From: Treponema sp.
GTDB taxonomy: Bacteria > Spirochaetota > Spirochaetia > Treponematales > Treponemataceae
Assembly: GCA_014804085.1 (NCBI GenBank)
Contig: JAAVAM010000049.1
Span: 1-8,002 of the forward strand
DNA: 8,002 nt
Direction: 5' to 3'
Shown here: in pieces, positions 1-5,952 of the stretch
Layout: each line of letters starts with the position of its first letter
How positions within the stretch are numbered: the stretch's first letter is position 1
The notes under the pieces: model-generated
Database searches by the model: none
Seen by the model: the letters and a program-made list of their open reading frames with translations, nothing else
What the model was told of the DNA's origin: nothing
Position numbers and translations under genes: made by a program

Positions 1-88
1 AAGGCAAAGAGACGCGAACGAATATCGCGACATTCTTTGCTGTAATGACGAATATATAACAAGTCATTGATATTTCTTCGGTATCTGC

Positions 89-117
89 TTGACACAGTTT
101 GCGTAAGGCGGTATACT
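89..117 (+). promoter_or_regulatory. Sigma-70 type promoter of the tRNA-Gln/tRNA-Glu unit
   Basis: A perfect -35 hexamer TTGACA (89-94) is followed after exactly 17 bp by TATACT (112-117), a five-of-six match to the -10 consensus. Transcription would begin near position 124, about nine bases before tRNA-Gln, which suits a stable-RNA promoter. The 88 bases upstream are AT-rich in part (ATATATAA at 52-59) and hold no gene; an UP-element role is possible but not shown. It is the strongest promoter in the window by eye and may also drive the protein genes that follow tRNA-Glu. Confidence 0.8.
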
Positions 118-132
118 CTCTTTACGCTGTAT

Positions 133-203
133 TCCCCGATTGTGTAATGGTAGCACTTCAGATTCTGGTTCTGATTGTGGGGGTTCGAATCCTCCTTGGG
201 GAA
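133..203 (+). tRNA. tRNA-Gln (anticodon CUG)
   Basis: A full cloverleaf can be drawn. The acceptor stem is TCCCCGA (133-139) with TTGGGGA (196-202), and the D-stem is GTG with CAC (142-144/154-156). The anticodon stem is TCAGA with TCTGA (158-162/170-174) around the loop TTCTGGT, giving anticodon CTG, which reads CAG. The T-arm has GGGGG and CCTCC around TTCGAAT (179-195). A203 is the discriminator, and T132 could add one more pair with A203. The 3' CCA is not encoded, so it must be added by a nucleotidyltransferase. The gene lies just behind a near-consensus promoter. Confidence 0.93.
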
Positions 204-207
204 CGGG

Positions 208-238
208 GTGCTGGCTGGTCAGTCAGCACTTTTTGTTT
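208..238 (+). terminator. Intrinsic terminator-like hairpin between the two tRNAs
   Basis: The arms GTGCTGGCT (208-216) and AGTCAGCAC (221-229) form a nine-base-pair stem with one G-T pair around the loop GGTC, followed directly by TTTTTGTTT (230-238). This has the shape of a Rho-independent terminator on the plus strand. It sits four bases after the 3' end of tRNA-Gln and ends one base before tRNA-Glu, with no visible promoter between them. It would therefore cut tRNA-Glu output relative to tRNA-Gln unless read-through is substantial. A role as an RNA-processing hairpin is the alternative. Confidence 0.75.
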
Positions 239-239
239 C

Positions 240-312
240 GGCTCCTTCGAATATCGGTTTAGTTCATCGCCCTCTCAAGGCGGAGAGACGGGTTCGACTC
301 CCGTAGGAGCTA
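240..312 (+). tRNA. tRNA-Glu (anticodon CUC)
   Basis: The cloverleaf has acceptor GGCTCCT (240-246) with AGGAGCT (305-311), including a G-T first pair. The D-stem is GAA with TTC (249-251/263-265), with GG at 256-257 in the loop. The anticodon stem is TCGCC with GGCGG (267-271/279-283) around the loop CTCTCAA, giving anticodon CTC, which reads GAG. The T-arm has ACGGG and CCCGT around TTCGACT (288-304). A312 is the discriminator and CCA is not encoded. It lies immediately behind a terminator-like hairpin and 35 bases before the lipoprotein start, so its 3' processing probably creates the 5' end of the downstream mRNA. Confidence 0.93.
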
Positions 313-347
313 TTGTGGTGTGTTTTTCCATGTGTCGTGCTGCTGAT

Positions 348-1568
348 ATGAGAAATCTGCGCCGTTTTCTGTCTTTTCTTTGTGTCGCCATTTTGTTGCT
401 GTCCGTTTCGTGTCGGCGTTCGGGCGTGGTGGCTTCGGTGAGCGAGAAAAAGTTGTTTTCCTTAAAATATGGCAGTTTTGAGGACGAGCTGAACTTGTTC
501 AACCTGTCGCAGGCGGGCGACGTGCGCACGTACATGGCAATGCGCGACGGGTTCTTTTATGTCGCCAACGGCGAGGCGAAGAAAATCATGGAGCTGAATT
601 CCTATGGCGACCTGCTCACGCTGTATTATAATGACGAGGCGGGCGGCGCGCCGTCGTTTGCCCATGACAACGCGGAGAACAGCACTAAGCGGGTTGTCGC
701 GTATCCGTTCAACACGCTCGGCCCGGTCGCGGTGGATTCGCGCAAATACCTGTACGCCGTGGACACGCTGCCGCCTGAGCGGCAGGAGGTCGATGTGGGG
801 AAGCGTTTGCAGCTGCGCCATGCCGTGCTCCGCTTTGCCGACGACGGCTCGTTCTTGGATTACCTGGGGCAGGAAGGGCCAGGCGGAACGCCGTTCCCGT
901 ATATCCGGGCGCTGTATGCCACCAACGCGAACGAGCTGGTCGTGGTCTGCGTCACGAATGATGGACCGGTGGTCTACTGGTTCGGCGACAACGGGTTCTT
1001 GCGTTATACCGTGCCGATTACGGCGGCGACCGTTCCCAATCCGTACAAGGATTCCGCGGAGGATTCGGTCTATATCTCCATTGAGAACGTCATTCCCGAC
1101 TTGGTGGAACGTCGGCTCTACTTGAAAATCGACTATTTTGCCAACACGCTCGATCCCGCGCTCAAGGTACAGTCCGGCGTGGAGTATCAGCACACGCTTT
1201 TGTATCCGCTCGACGTGGCTACGGGACGCTACGGTGCGCCGCTTGACATTCCCGCGTATGAGGGCACGGTCGCCGAAGGTTTGGGCATGGAGACGTATCA
1301 GATGCCCTACGACTTTTTGGGCGTGACCGAAAGCGGCTGGTTTTTCTTTTCCGTTCCCACGGACAAGGGCTTTCAGGTGCAGATGGTGCAGCCGAACGGA
1401 CAGCGCATTCTGCGGCGGACGCTCGGCGCGCGGCACGGCGACATTTTGTATTACGTGATGCACCTTGACGAGGAGGGTATTTTGAGCGCGCTGTTCGTCA
1501 AGCGGGACGAAGCCGAGGTGGGCTGGTGGCGCACGGATATTCTGGTCGATGCGTTCGTGCACGAGTAG
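348..1568 (+). CDS. Beta-propeller (NHL-like) lipoprotein
   Basis: This 406-residue protein is exported and probably lipid-anchored. Residues 1-22 form a lipoprotein signal: basic MRNLRR, a hydrophobic core to about 18, and lipobox LSVSC with Cys22. The mature part contains repeated strand-rich segments of the kind seen in NHL or six-bladed propellers, such as DGFFYVANGEAKKIMELNSY near 68-87, the YLYAVDT segment near 135-140, LRFADDGSFLDYLG near 161-174 and WFFFSVPT near 331-338. The reading frame stays open upstream through both tRNAs, so the longest ORF is wrong. ATG 348 is chosen because it starts the signal peptide cleanly; ATG 330 is the alternative. Neither has a Shine-Dalgarno. It is the first of five closely packed genes (12 bp to the next). 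I recall similar lipoproteins in treponemes, possibly the LIC_12708 family, but cannot confirm the family. Propellers of this kind usually bind ligands or proteins; no enzymatic motif is visible. Confidence 0.75.
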   Translation: MRNLRRFLSFLCVAILLLSVSCRRSGVVASVSEKKLFSLKYGSFEDELNLFNLSQAGDVRTYMAMRDGFFYVANGEAKKIMELNSYGDLLTLYYNDEAGGAPSFAHDNAENSTKRVVAYPFNTLGPVAVDSRKYLYAVDTLPPERQEVDVGKRLQLRHAVLRFADDGSFLDYLGQEGPGGTPFPYIRALYATNANELVVVCVTNDGPVVYWFGDNGFLRYTVPITAATVPNPYKDSAEDSVYISIENVIPDLVERRLYLKIDYFANTLDPALKVQSGVEYQHTLLYPLDVATGRYGAPLDIPAYEGTVAEGLGMETYQMPYDFLGVTESGWFFFSVPTDKGFQVQMVQPNGQRILRRTLGARHGDILYYVMHLDEEGILSALFVKRDEAEVGWWRTDILVDAFVHE

Positions 1569-1580
1569 CGGGGGACTGCG

Positions 1581-2144
1581 GTGGATTTCTCCGGGATTGA
1601 TGAGGGACATAGCGAGGGCGATGATTCGTTGGTCTTCTATTATAACCGCGAGCGGCGGATTGCCCATGCGCCGAAAATCGTGCAGGATTATTACGGCGGG
1701 AACATGCAGATTGGCAGTCGGGGGATTTTCAGGTCGCTTGTCGCCACGCGCGGAAACCGCGCCCTGTTTTTTTCGGTCGTCATCTGCGCGGCGGCGATGC
1801 TGTTCATGTGGCATTTCGGACCGCGCCGGGATCGTGGCACCGTGCATGGCGTTCCCGTTGCGTTGACGGCGTTCTCGTATATGGACACGGTGTACACCGA
1901 CCTCACGCTTGACGACGCGACGGCAAAATATGCCGAGGAGCGGTCCGTTCCCGTCACGGCAGAATTCTCGTTCTTTGACGCGGACGGGCAGCTGGTGCGG
2001 CGCGAGGAACTGAGCGCGGAATATGACGGGACGCGGCAAAAACTGGCGACAACGGCGACGGATTATGATATACTGGAAGTGCGCGTCGCGTTCTGCATTG
2101 CGGGCGAGGACGGGACGCTTTCCGCGAGCGTCGCGCAGCGGTGA
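1581..2144 (+). CDS. Single-span membrane protein, function unknown
   Basis: This encodes a 187-residue protein that I do not recognise. Residues 1-60 are hydrophilic and hold a basic patch (RERRIAHAPK, 23-32). A single hydrophobic helix spans about 61-79 (ALFFSVVICAAAMLFMWHF) and is followed by PRRDR. Residues 90-172 look beta-rich, with alternating hydrophobic residues (VPVALTAFSY, PVTAEFSFFDADGQLV) resembling a small immunoglobulin-like or FxLYD-like fold outside the membrane; that fold is inference. The start is GTG at 1581, 12 bp after the lipoprotein stop, with a purine-rich GGGGGA about five bases ahead. Position in the run suggests it works with the lipoprotein and the following four-span protein at the cell envelope. 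Long reading frames on the opposite strand here are by-products of GC-rich codon use. Confidence 0.75.
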   Translation: MDFSGIDEGHSEGDDSLVFYYNRERRIAHAPKIVQDYYGGNMQIGSRGIFRSLVATRGNRALFFSVVICAAAMLFMWHFGPRRDRGTVHGVPVALTAFSYMDTVYTDLTLDDATAKYAEERSVPVTAEFSFFDADGQLVRREELSAEYDGTRQKLATTATDYDILEVRVAFCIAGEDGTLSASVAQR

Positions 2145-2175
2145 ATATCGCGGTTGACTTTATGGGAGATGATGT

Positions 2176-2673
2176 ATGTTGCAGTTTTATTTTTTGGCAG
2201 TCTTGCTCAACGTGATGGCGGGGCTGATTCTGGTGTATGCCGCCGATTTTACGCGGGGTACGTCGCTCGGCGCACCTGCCGACGGCATGGCTGATGACAT
2301 GGACGCGGGCGATGCCGCGACCGGCGAACCGGCTGACGAAGAAGACGACCGGTTGTTCGCGCATGAATCGTTTATGAATGATTCGCTTTTCCGTCTGGTT
2401 GTCGGCATTCTTGCGGTCTTTTCGGGTGTGCTGCTGTTCGTCTCTCCCGTTCAGGACGACGCGCCGGTGGTGGGCGACCTCGTTCCCGCGCTCGCGTGTA
2501 TCTGCGGCGGGGCGGCCTTGCTCCTTGAGTTCTACGCGAACAAGCTCTCGACGGAAATCCGCCTGCCGTTCTTCTTGCAGACCGTTATGGTGACGGGGCG
2601 GCGGTATCTGGGCGTGTTCTGTATCATCGCGGGAATCGTGCATTTTATCTTCCCGCGCGTCATGTTCTTGTAA
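2176..2673 (+). CDS. Four-span integral membrane protein, function unknown
   Basis: This 165-residue protein has four likely transmembrane helices: about 3-22 (FYFLAVLLNVMAGLILVYAA), 71-90 (LFRLVVGILAVFSGVLLFVS), 100-120 and 142-160 (RRYLGVFCIIAGIVHFIFP). Between helices 1 and 2 lies a very acidic stretch (about 37-60, with many Asp and Glu) that probably forms a disordered loop. No catalytic or transporter signature is visible. ATG 2176 is well supported by GGGAG at 2164-2168, seven bases upstream. The gene follows the single-span protein after 31 bp, and the Nudix gene starts nine bases after its stop, so co-transcription is likely. I cannot name the family. Confidence 0.78.
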   Translation: MLQFYFLAVLLNVMAGLILVYAADFTRGTSLGAPADGMADDMDAGDAATGEPADEEDDRLFAHESFMNDSLFRLVVGILAVFSGVLLFVSPVQDDAPVVGDLVPALACICGGAALLLEFYANKLSTEIRLPFFLQTVMVTGRRYLGVFCIIAGIVHFIFPRVMFL

Positions 2674-2682
2674 GGAGTGGGT

Positions 2683-3117
2683 ATGGCTCGTACATCGATC
2701 GCATGCATTGCCTTTGACGGGAAGAAAGTGCTGATCGCGCACCGGAATCCGACGGGGCAGATGGGAAACCGCTGGGAATTCCCCGGCGGCAAGGTTGAGG
2801 ACGGCGAGGACGAGCGGGAGGGGCTTGTCCGCGAGTTTGAGGAAGAATTCGGCGTGACGGTGCGGGTAGGCGAGCTGATCGCGACGGCACAGTTCAAGCA
2901 CAACGGCGAGGTGCGCGACCTGCATGCTTACCGGGTGTATGTGCCACACAACGGGCTGGCAGAGAAGTACGTGCTTACCGAGCATACCGAATACCGCTGG
3001 GCGGAAATGGCGGAGATTCCCGAGTTGCCGTTTGTGGACAGCGATATGCTCATCTATCCGCAGGTGGTCAAGTACCTTGCGGGCATTCTTCCCGACGAAG
3101 AGCCGAAAAAACGATGA
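2683..3117 (+). CDS. Nudix hydrolase, MutT / (d)CTP pyrophosphohydrolase type
   Basis: This 144-residue cytoplasmic protein should hydrolyse a nucleoside triphosphate to the monophosphate and pyrophosphate, cleaning the nucleotide pool. The Nudix box is complete and canonical: Gly36, Glu42, Arg50-Glu51, Glu54-Glu55 and Gly57-Val58, satisfying the GX5EX7REUXEEXGU pattern. It is preceded by WEFPGG (31-36), typical of MutT-like enzymes. The C-terminal HTEYRWAEMAEIPELPF segment (101-117) is also usual for this group. Length matches the family norm. ATG 2683 is chosen over the in-frame GTG 2677 because AAGGAG (2672-2677) then sits five bases ahead; GTG 2677 would lie inside that site. The stop overlaps the next start (ATGA, 3114-3117). 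8-oxo-dGTP versus CTP/dCTP preference cannot be read from the sequence, so mutT is not assigned. Confidence 0.9.
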   Translation: MARTSIACIAFDGKKVLIAHRNPTGQMGNRWEFPGGKVEDGEDEREGLVREFEEEFGVTVRVGELIATAQFKHNGEVRDLHAYRVYVPHNGLAEKYVLTEHTEYRWAEMAEIPELPFVDSDMLIYPQVVKYLAGILPDEEPKKR

Positions 3118-3473
3118 GACAGTTCTGGTGCTTGTCCGCGCTGTGCGTGTGCCTGTGCGCGTGCGTCAGGCAGCACGTTCCCGTGCAATTCGACCGTTCC
3201 GACCCACTCGCACTCGACCCCGAAATCCAGTGGGCGGTCGTCACCGAGCCGTATGCGGCGTGTTACGCGGACGCAGGCTATGACGCGGCGGTCGTGGCGC
3301 ACTTCCGCAAGGGCGAAATCTTGCGGGTTGTCGGCGAGCGTCTGGTGAGCAGCGACGGGACGGGAACAGTGTGGTATGCCTTTGCGGACGGGTGGATGCC
3401 GCAGGGTGCGGTTGCCGTCTATGCAAACAAGATGCGCGCACAGACGGCAGTCAAGGAACTGGGCGTTCGCTAG
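3114..3473 (+). CDS. Small SH3-like (SH3b) lipoprotein
   Basis: This 119-residue product begins with a short basic start and a cysteine-rich hydrophobic stretch ending in a relaxed lipobox LCAC (14-17), making Cys17 the likely lipidation site. Residues about 40-104 resemble a bacterial SH3 domain: WAVVTEPYAACYAD, then VAHFRKGEILRVVGERL (61-77), then WYAFADGWMPQGAV (87-100). Such domains usually bind peptidoglycan or other envelope partners; the ligand here is unknown. The start codon overlaps the Nudix stop by four bases (ATGA) and has no clear Shine-Dalgarno, which points to translational coupling. Its TAG stop forms the palindrome CTAG with the hisS stop on the other strand. It appears to be the last gene of the plus-strand run. 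Confidence 0.75.
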   Translation: MRQFWCLSALCVCLCACVRQHVPVQFDRSDPLALDPEIQWAVVTEPYAACYADAGYDAAVVAHFRKGEILRVVGERLVSSDGTGTVWYAFADGWMPQGAVAVYANKMRAQTAVKELGVR

Positions 3474-4777
3474 CGGCTTGCCGCAATCTTTTTTGCCGCG
3501 TCCTCTGCGGTAAGCCCGGCGAACTGCTCGCGGGTCGCGAGGTTTTTGAGCGTGAGCGTGTCCGCTTCTGCCTCAGCCTTGCCGATGAGGATGCCCCATG
3601 CAATGCCTTTTGCCTCCGCGACCGCGTACTGCTGTGCGATTTTCTTTGCGTCGGGGAACACTTCCACGCTGATTCCCTGTGCGCGCAGGCGGCTGGCGAC
3701 GCGCTGGTAGTGAATGGCGAGGCTCGCGTCGGTGCAGAAAATCTCCGCGTCAAGGTAGCTGCCCCTGCGCCTGATTTTTCCCAGCTGTTCGAGGGCGGCG
3801 ATGAGGCGGTCAAGCCCGATGGACGCGCCTACGCCGGACAGCTTGTTCTTCATGTATAATCCCGCGAGGTTGTCGTAGCGACCGCCGGAGCAGACCGAGC
3901 CGATTGACGGCAGGTCGTTCAGGAACGTCTCGTAGACGATGCCGGTGTAATAGTCCAGCCCGCGCGTGATTGACGGGTCAAGTACGTAGGTCGCCTCTAT
4001 GCCGGCGGCTTTCATCATGGCGCGGAGATCGCGCAGCCGCTGCGTGTCGTCCGCCGCGCCGCCCGCCATGGTCTCCATCAGGTCGAGTGTGCGGTCAAAG
4101 TCCGTGTCCCCGGCGATGTAGGCGAGGATTTTTTCGGCGGTGTCCGCGCTGCCCGTACAGGCGGTCAGCTCTTTCCGCACTTCGTCCCTGCCGATTTTGG
4201 CGAGCTTATCGACTGCGGTCAGGATGTCGTCGCGCGAGCCGCCCGCGCCGATCGCAGAAAGGAAGCGGTTGAAGATGCCGCGGTGGTTGACGCGGATCGT
4301 GATGTCCTCCACGCCGATTGCGGCGAGCGCGCTTTTCATCACGTACAGAATCTCAAAGTCCGCCGCCGCGCTGTCCGAGCCTACCGTGTCAATGTCGCAC
4401 TGGACGAATTCGCGGTAGCGTCCCGCCTGCGGCTTTTCGCCGCGCCAGACTTTTGCCATGTGGTAGCGTTTGAACGGGAAGTAAAGCTCGCTCTCATGCT
4501 CCGCCGTGAACCGCGCGAACGGGACGGTCAGGTCAAAGCGCATTGCCACGTCGCGCCCGCCGTTGTCCGCAAAGCGGAACACCTGCTTTTCGGTCTCGCC
4601 GTTGCTCTTGCGCAGCAGCAGCTCCGCGTACTCAAGGACGGGCGTGTCGATCGGCACGAACCCGAACGAACGGTACACCTGCGTGATTTTTTCCATGAGG
4701 TCGGCGCGCACGATTTCCGCGGCCGGCAGGAAATCCCTGAATCCTTTGAGCACTCTCGGTTGAATCAACTGTTCCAT
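3470..4777 (-). CDS. hisS: Histidyl-tRNA synthetase
   Basis: This 435-residue class II synthetase joins histidine to tRNA-His using ATP. The recognisable parts appear in order: KGFRDFLP near 11-18; motif 1 region GFVPIDTPVLEY (39-50); RFDLTVPFARF (80-90); motif 2 (about 103-130) with WRGEKPQAGRYREFVQCDID; the histidine-binding signature RGLDYYTGIVYE (272-283) and SGGRYDNL (297-304); and motif 3 GVGASIGLDRL (315-325). The C-terminal anticodon-binding domain runs from about 343 to 433. Length fits the family and all key motifs are intact. ATG 4777 is right because only ten residues precede KGFRD, but no Shine-Dalgarno is visible upstream and a -10 candidate ends seven bases before it, suggesting a leaderless mRNA. 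It diverges from coaX (34-bp gap) and converges on the SH3-like lipoprotein gene. Confidence 0.97.
   Translation of the reverse strand: MEQLIQPRVLKGFRDFLPAAEIVRADLMEKITQVYRSFGFVPIDTPVLEYAELLLRKSNGETEKQVFRFADNGGRDVAMRFDLTVPFARFTAEHESELYFPFKRYHMAKVWRGEKPQAGRYREFVQCDIDTVGSDSAAADFEILYVMKSALAAIGVEDITIRVNHRGIFNRFLSAIGAGGSRDDILTAVDKLAKIGRDEVRKELTACTGSADTAEKILAYIAGDTDFDRTLDLMETMAGGAADDTQRLRDLRAMMKAAGIEATYVLDPSITRGLDYYTGIVYETFLNDLPSIGSVCSGGRYDNLAGLYMKNKLSGVGASIGLDRLIAALEQLGKIRRRGSYLDAEIFCTDASLAIHYQRVASRLRAQGISVEVFPDAKKIAQQYAVAEAKGIAWGILIGKAEAEADTLTLKNLATREQFAGLTAEDAAKKIAASR
3473..3494 (+). terminator. Weak intrinsic terminator candidate inside the hisS 3' end
   Basis: GCGG (3473-3476) pairs with CCGC (3481-3484) around CTTG, and after AATC comes a run of six T (3489-3494). 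On the plus strand this could end the five-gene run immediately after its stop codon. The stem is only four or five pairs and there is a four-base gap before the T run, so it would be weak. The same bases encode the last residues of HisRS on the minus strand (the T run is its Lys-Lys codons), which is a sufficient alternative explanation. Confidence 0.33.
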
Positions 4778-4788
4778 AGCGATATACT
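4760..4788 (+). promoter_or_regulatory. Promoter candidate for coaX, starting inside hisS
   Basis: TTGAAT (4760-4765) and TATACT (4783-4788) are separated by 17 bp, matching the -35 and -10 elements in four and five of six positions. The predicted start near 4795 would leave a 5' leader of about 17 bases that includes the coaX ribosome-binding site AAGGGG (4797-4802). The -35 lies in the first codons of hisS on the opposite strand. Confidence 0.6.
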
Positions 4789-4812
4789 AGCAGAAAAAGG
4801 GGATTTGCACAA
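4784..4812 (-). promoter_or_regulatory. Possible leaderless promoter for hisS
   Basis: Read on the minus strand, TTGTGC (4812-4807) and TAGTAT (4789-4784) are 17 bp apart. The match is moderate (about three and four of six). A start seven bases past the -10 would fall at 4777, the A of the hisS ATG, so the mRNA would have no leader, which agrees with the lack of a Shine-Dalgarno. The element covers nearly the same DNA as the coaX promoter candidate. Confidence 0.35.
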
Positions 4813-5642
4813 TGTTGTTGGCGATAGACATCGGGAACACGAACGTGGTCGTCGCGCTATTTGCGGCGGACGACGACGTGACGCGGACGGCGGCGGTGCT
4901 GCACGAATGGCGGATCAGCACGGACGCGCGGCGCACGGGCGACGAGTACGCGTCGTTTTTGGCGATGATGTTCCGCTCCGCTGGCGTGGACACGGCGCGG
5001 ATTGAGAATGTCGTGGTGAGTTCGGTCGTGCCCGCGCTGGTGGGGACGTTCGTGTCGGTCGCGCGCGGCATCACGGGGAAGAAGCCGCTTCTGGTGGGCA
5101 AGGACTTGTATCCCCTGCTGCCCGTCACTTTTCCGCCGCCCGCCGAGCATGAGCTGGGGGCGGACCTGCTCTGCAATGCCGTGGAGGCGTGGTGCCGCTT
5201 CCGGAAGGCCGCGATCGTGGTGGATTTCGGCACGGCGCTCACGTTCACGACGATCGACCAGTTCGGCGCGGTGCAGGGCGTGGCGATCGCGCCCGGCTTG
5301 GGGACGGCGATCAGGTCGCTCTCGGCGAACACGGCGCAGCTGCCGCTCGTGGAGCTGAAAGCACCGCCCACGAGCCTCGGCGCGAACACGGTGGAATGCA
5401 TACAGGCGGGTGTGATTTTGGGCTACAAAGGGCTGGTGGAGTACATGATCGCGCGCACCAAGGCCGACCTCTGCGCGCGCACGGGCGTTGCCGCCGCCGA
5501 CATCCACGTGGTGGCGACCGGCGGGCTGAACAGCGTTCTCCAGCCGATTGTGGACTGCTTTGAGGACTTTGACCGGGAGCTGACCTTGCAGGGACTGCGC
5601 CGCGTCGCGCTGTTCGCGGCGCAGCGCGATGTACGCGCATGA
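4812..5642 (+). CDS. coaX: Type III pantothenate kinase
   Basis: This 276-residue cytoplasmic enzyme phosphorylates pantothenate, the first step of coenzyme A synthesis. Family marks visible: the N-terminal phosphate loop DIGNT (6-10), RTGDEY (41-46), GAD (116-118) with Asp118 the expected catalytic base, VVDFGTA (136-142), PGLGTAIRSLSANTAQLP (161-178), GANTVECIQAGVILGYKGLVE (190-210, key residues Gly, Asn, Gly, Gly), TGGLN (236-240) and LTLQGL (258-263). Two departures from the usual pattern: the Arg that commonly follows GAD is Leu119, and the commonly seen DFGTATT is DFGTALT. Length is slightly above the usual roughly 255. ATG 4812 has AAGGGG nine bases upstream. It diverges from hisS. A palindrome array begins about 30 bases after its stop. 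A biotin-ligase fusion or neighbour, common for coaX elsewhere, is absent. Confidence 0.92.
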   Translation: MLLAIDIGNTNVVVALFAADDDVTRTAAVLHEWRISTDARRTGDEYASFLAMMFRSAGVDTARIENVVVSSVVPALVGTFVSVARGITGKKPLLVGKDLYPLLPVTFPPPAEHELGADLLCNAVEAWCRFRKAAIVVDFGTALTFTTIDQFGAVQGVAIAPGLGTAIRSLSANTAQLPLVELKAPPTSLGANTVECIQAGVILGYKGLVEYMIARTKADLCARTGVAAADIHVVATGGLNSVLQPIVDCFEDFDRELTLQGLRRVALFAAQRDVRA

Positions 5643-5673
5643 TAATGCGGCCTGCCCGGAAAGAAATACCGTG

Positions 5674-5932
5674 CTCCGCAGAATGCGGAAACCCGCCTCG
5701 GATAAAGTCGGCGTTCCGCAGAATGCGGAAGACTGTTTCGGGTAAAGTCAGCGTTCCGCAAAACGCGGAAACCTGTCCCGATTAAAAGGCAATGTTCCGC
5801 AAAACGCGGAAATCCAGTTTTGGCAAAAGACGGCGTTCCGCAGAATGCGGAGGGGTGCCTCGGCTAAAGACAGCGTTCCGCAAAATGCGGAAGGGTGCGG
5901 GGCAGGTGTTCCCGTTTCCGCATGGTGCGGAA
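5674..5932. repeat. Array of seven 17-bp palindromes at 40-41 bp spacing
   Basis: The core TTCCGCA(G/A)AATGCGGAA or a variant occurs at 5674-5690, 5714-5730, 5754-5770, 5795-5811, 5836-5852, 5876-5892 and 5916-5932, so start-to-start steps are 40, 40, 41, 41, 40 and 40. Each core folds into a six- or seven-pair stem with a three- to five-base loop. Loop bases vary (GAA, AAA, TGG, AAAAC) while the stem is kept; copy 1 has C at its first base and copy 5 has G at its last. The 23-24 bp between cores are also related in the first five cases, ending in forms such as TAAAGTCGGCG, TAAAGTCAGCG and TAAAGACAGCG, so the true unit is about 40 bp. The step is not a multiple of three, so it is not a protein repeat. 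It fills most of the 333-bp gap between the convergent 3' ends of coaX and the NeuB-like gene; the rest of that gap holds only degenerate partial copies. Function is unknown: transcription insulation, protein binding or a mobile repeat family are all possible. Confidence 0.92.
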
Positions 5933-5952
5933 CGCAGGCCGGTTTCGTTCCG

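Noticed and set aside
99..347. N-terminal extension of the lipoprotein from 99
   Set aside because: The frame passes through the tRNA promoter, both tRNA genes and the terminator hairpin. A clean lipoprotein signal peptide begins at 348.
462..2039. Long minus-strand frame opposite the first two genes of the run
   Set aside because: Its translation is low-complexity, rich in Arg, His and Pro, with no recognisable motif. It is the expected shadow of GC-rich codons on the plus strand, where a signal peptide, membrane helix and gene packing support the real genes.
2154..2175. TTGACT as a -35 for the four-span membrane protein gene
   Set aside because: No -10 hexamer follows within the 16-18 bp needed before the start codon, and the gene lies in a closely spaced run.
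4283..5005. Plus-strand frame across hisS and the start of coaX
   Set aside because: It is antisense to well-conserved HisRS motifs and out of frame with coaX; no domain is recognisable.
5674..5932. CRISPR array
   Set aside because: Spacing is regular, but the repeat is only 17 bp and fully palindromic. The segments between repeats are short (23-24 bp) and similar to one another rather than unique, and no cas gene is in the window.
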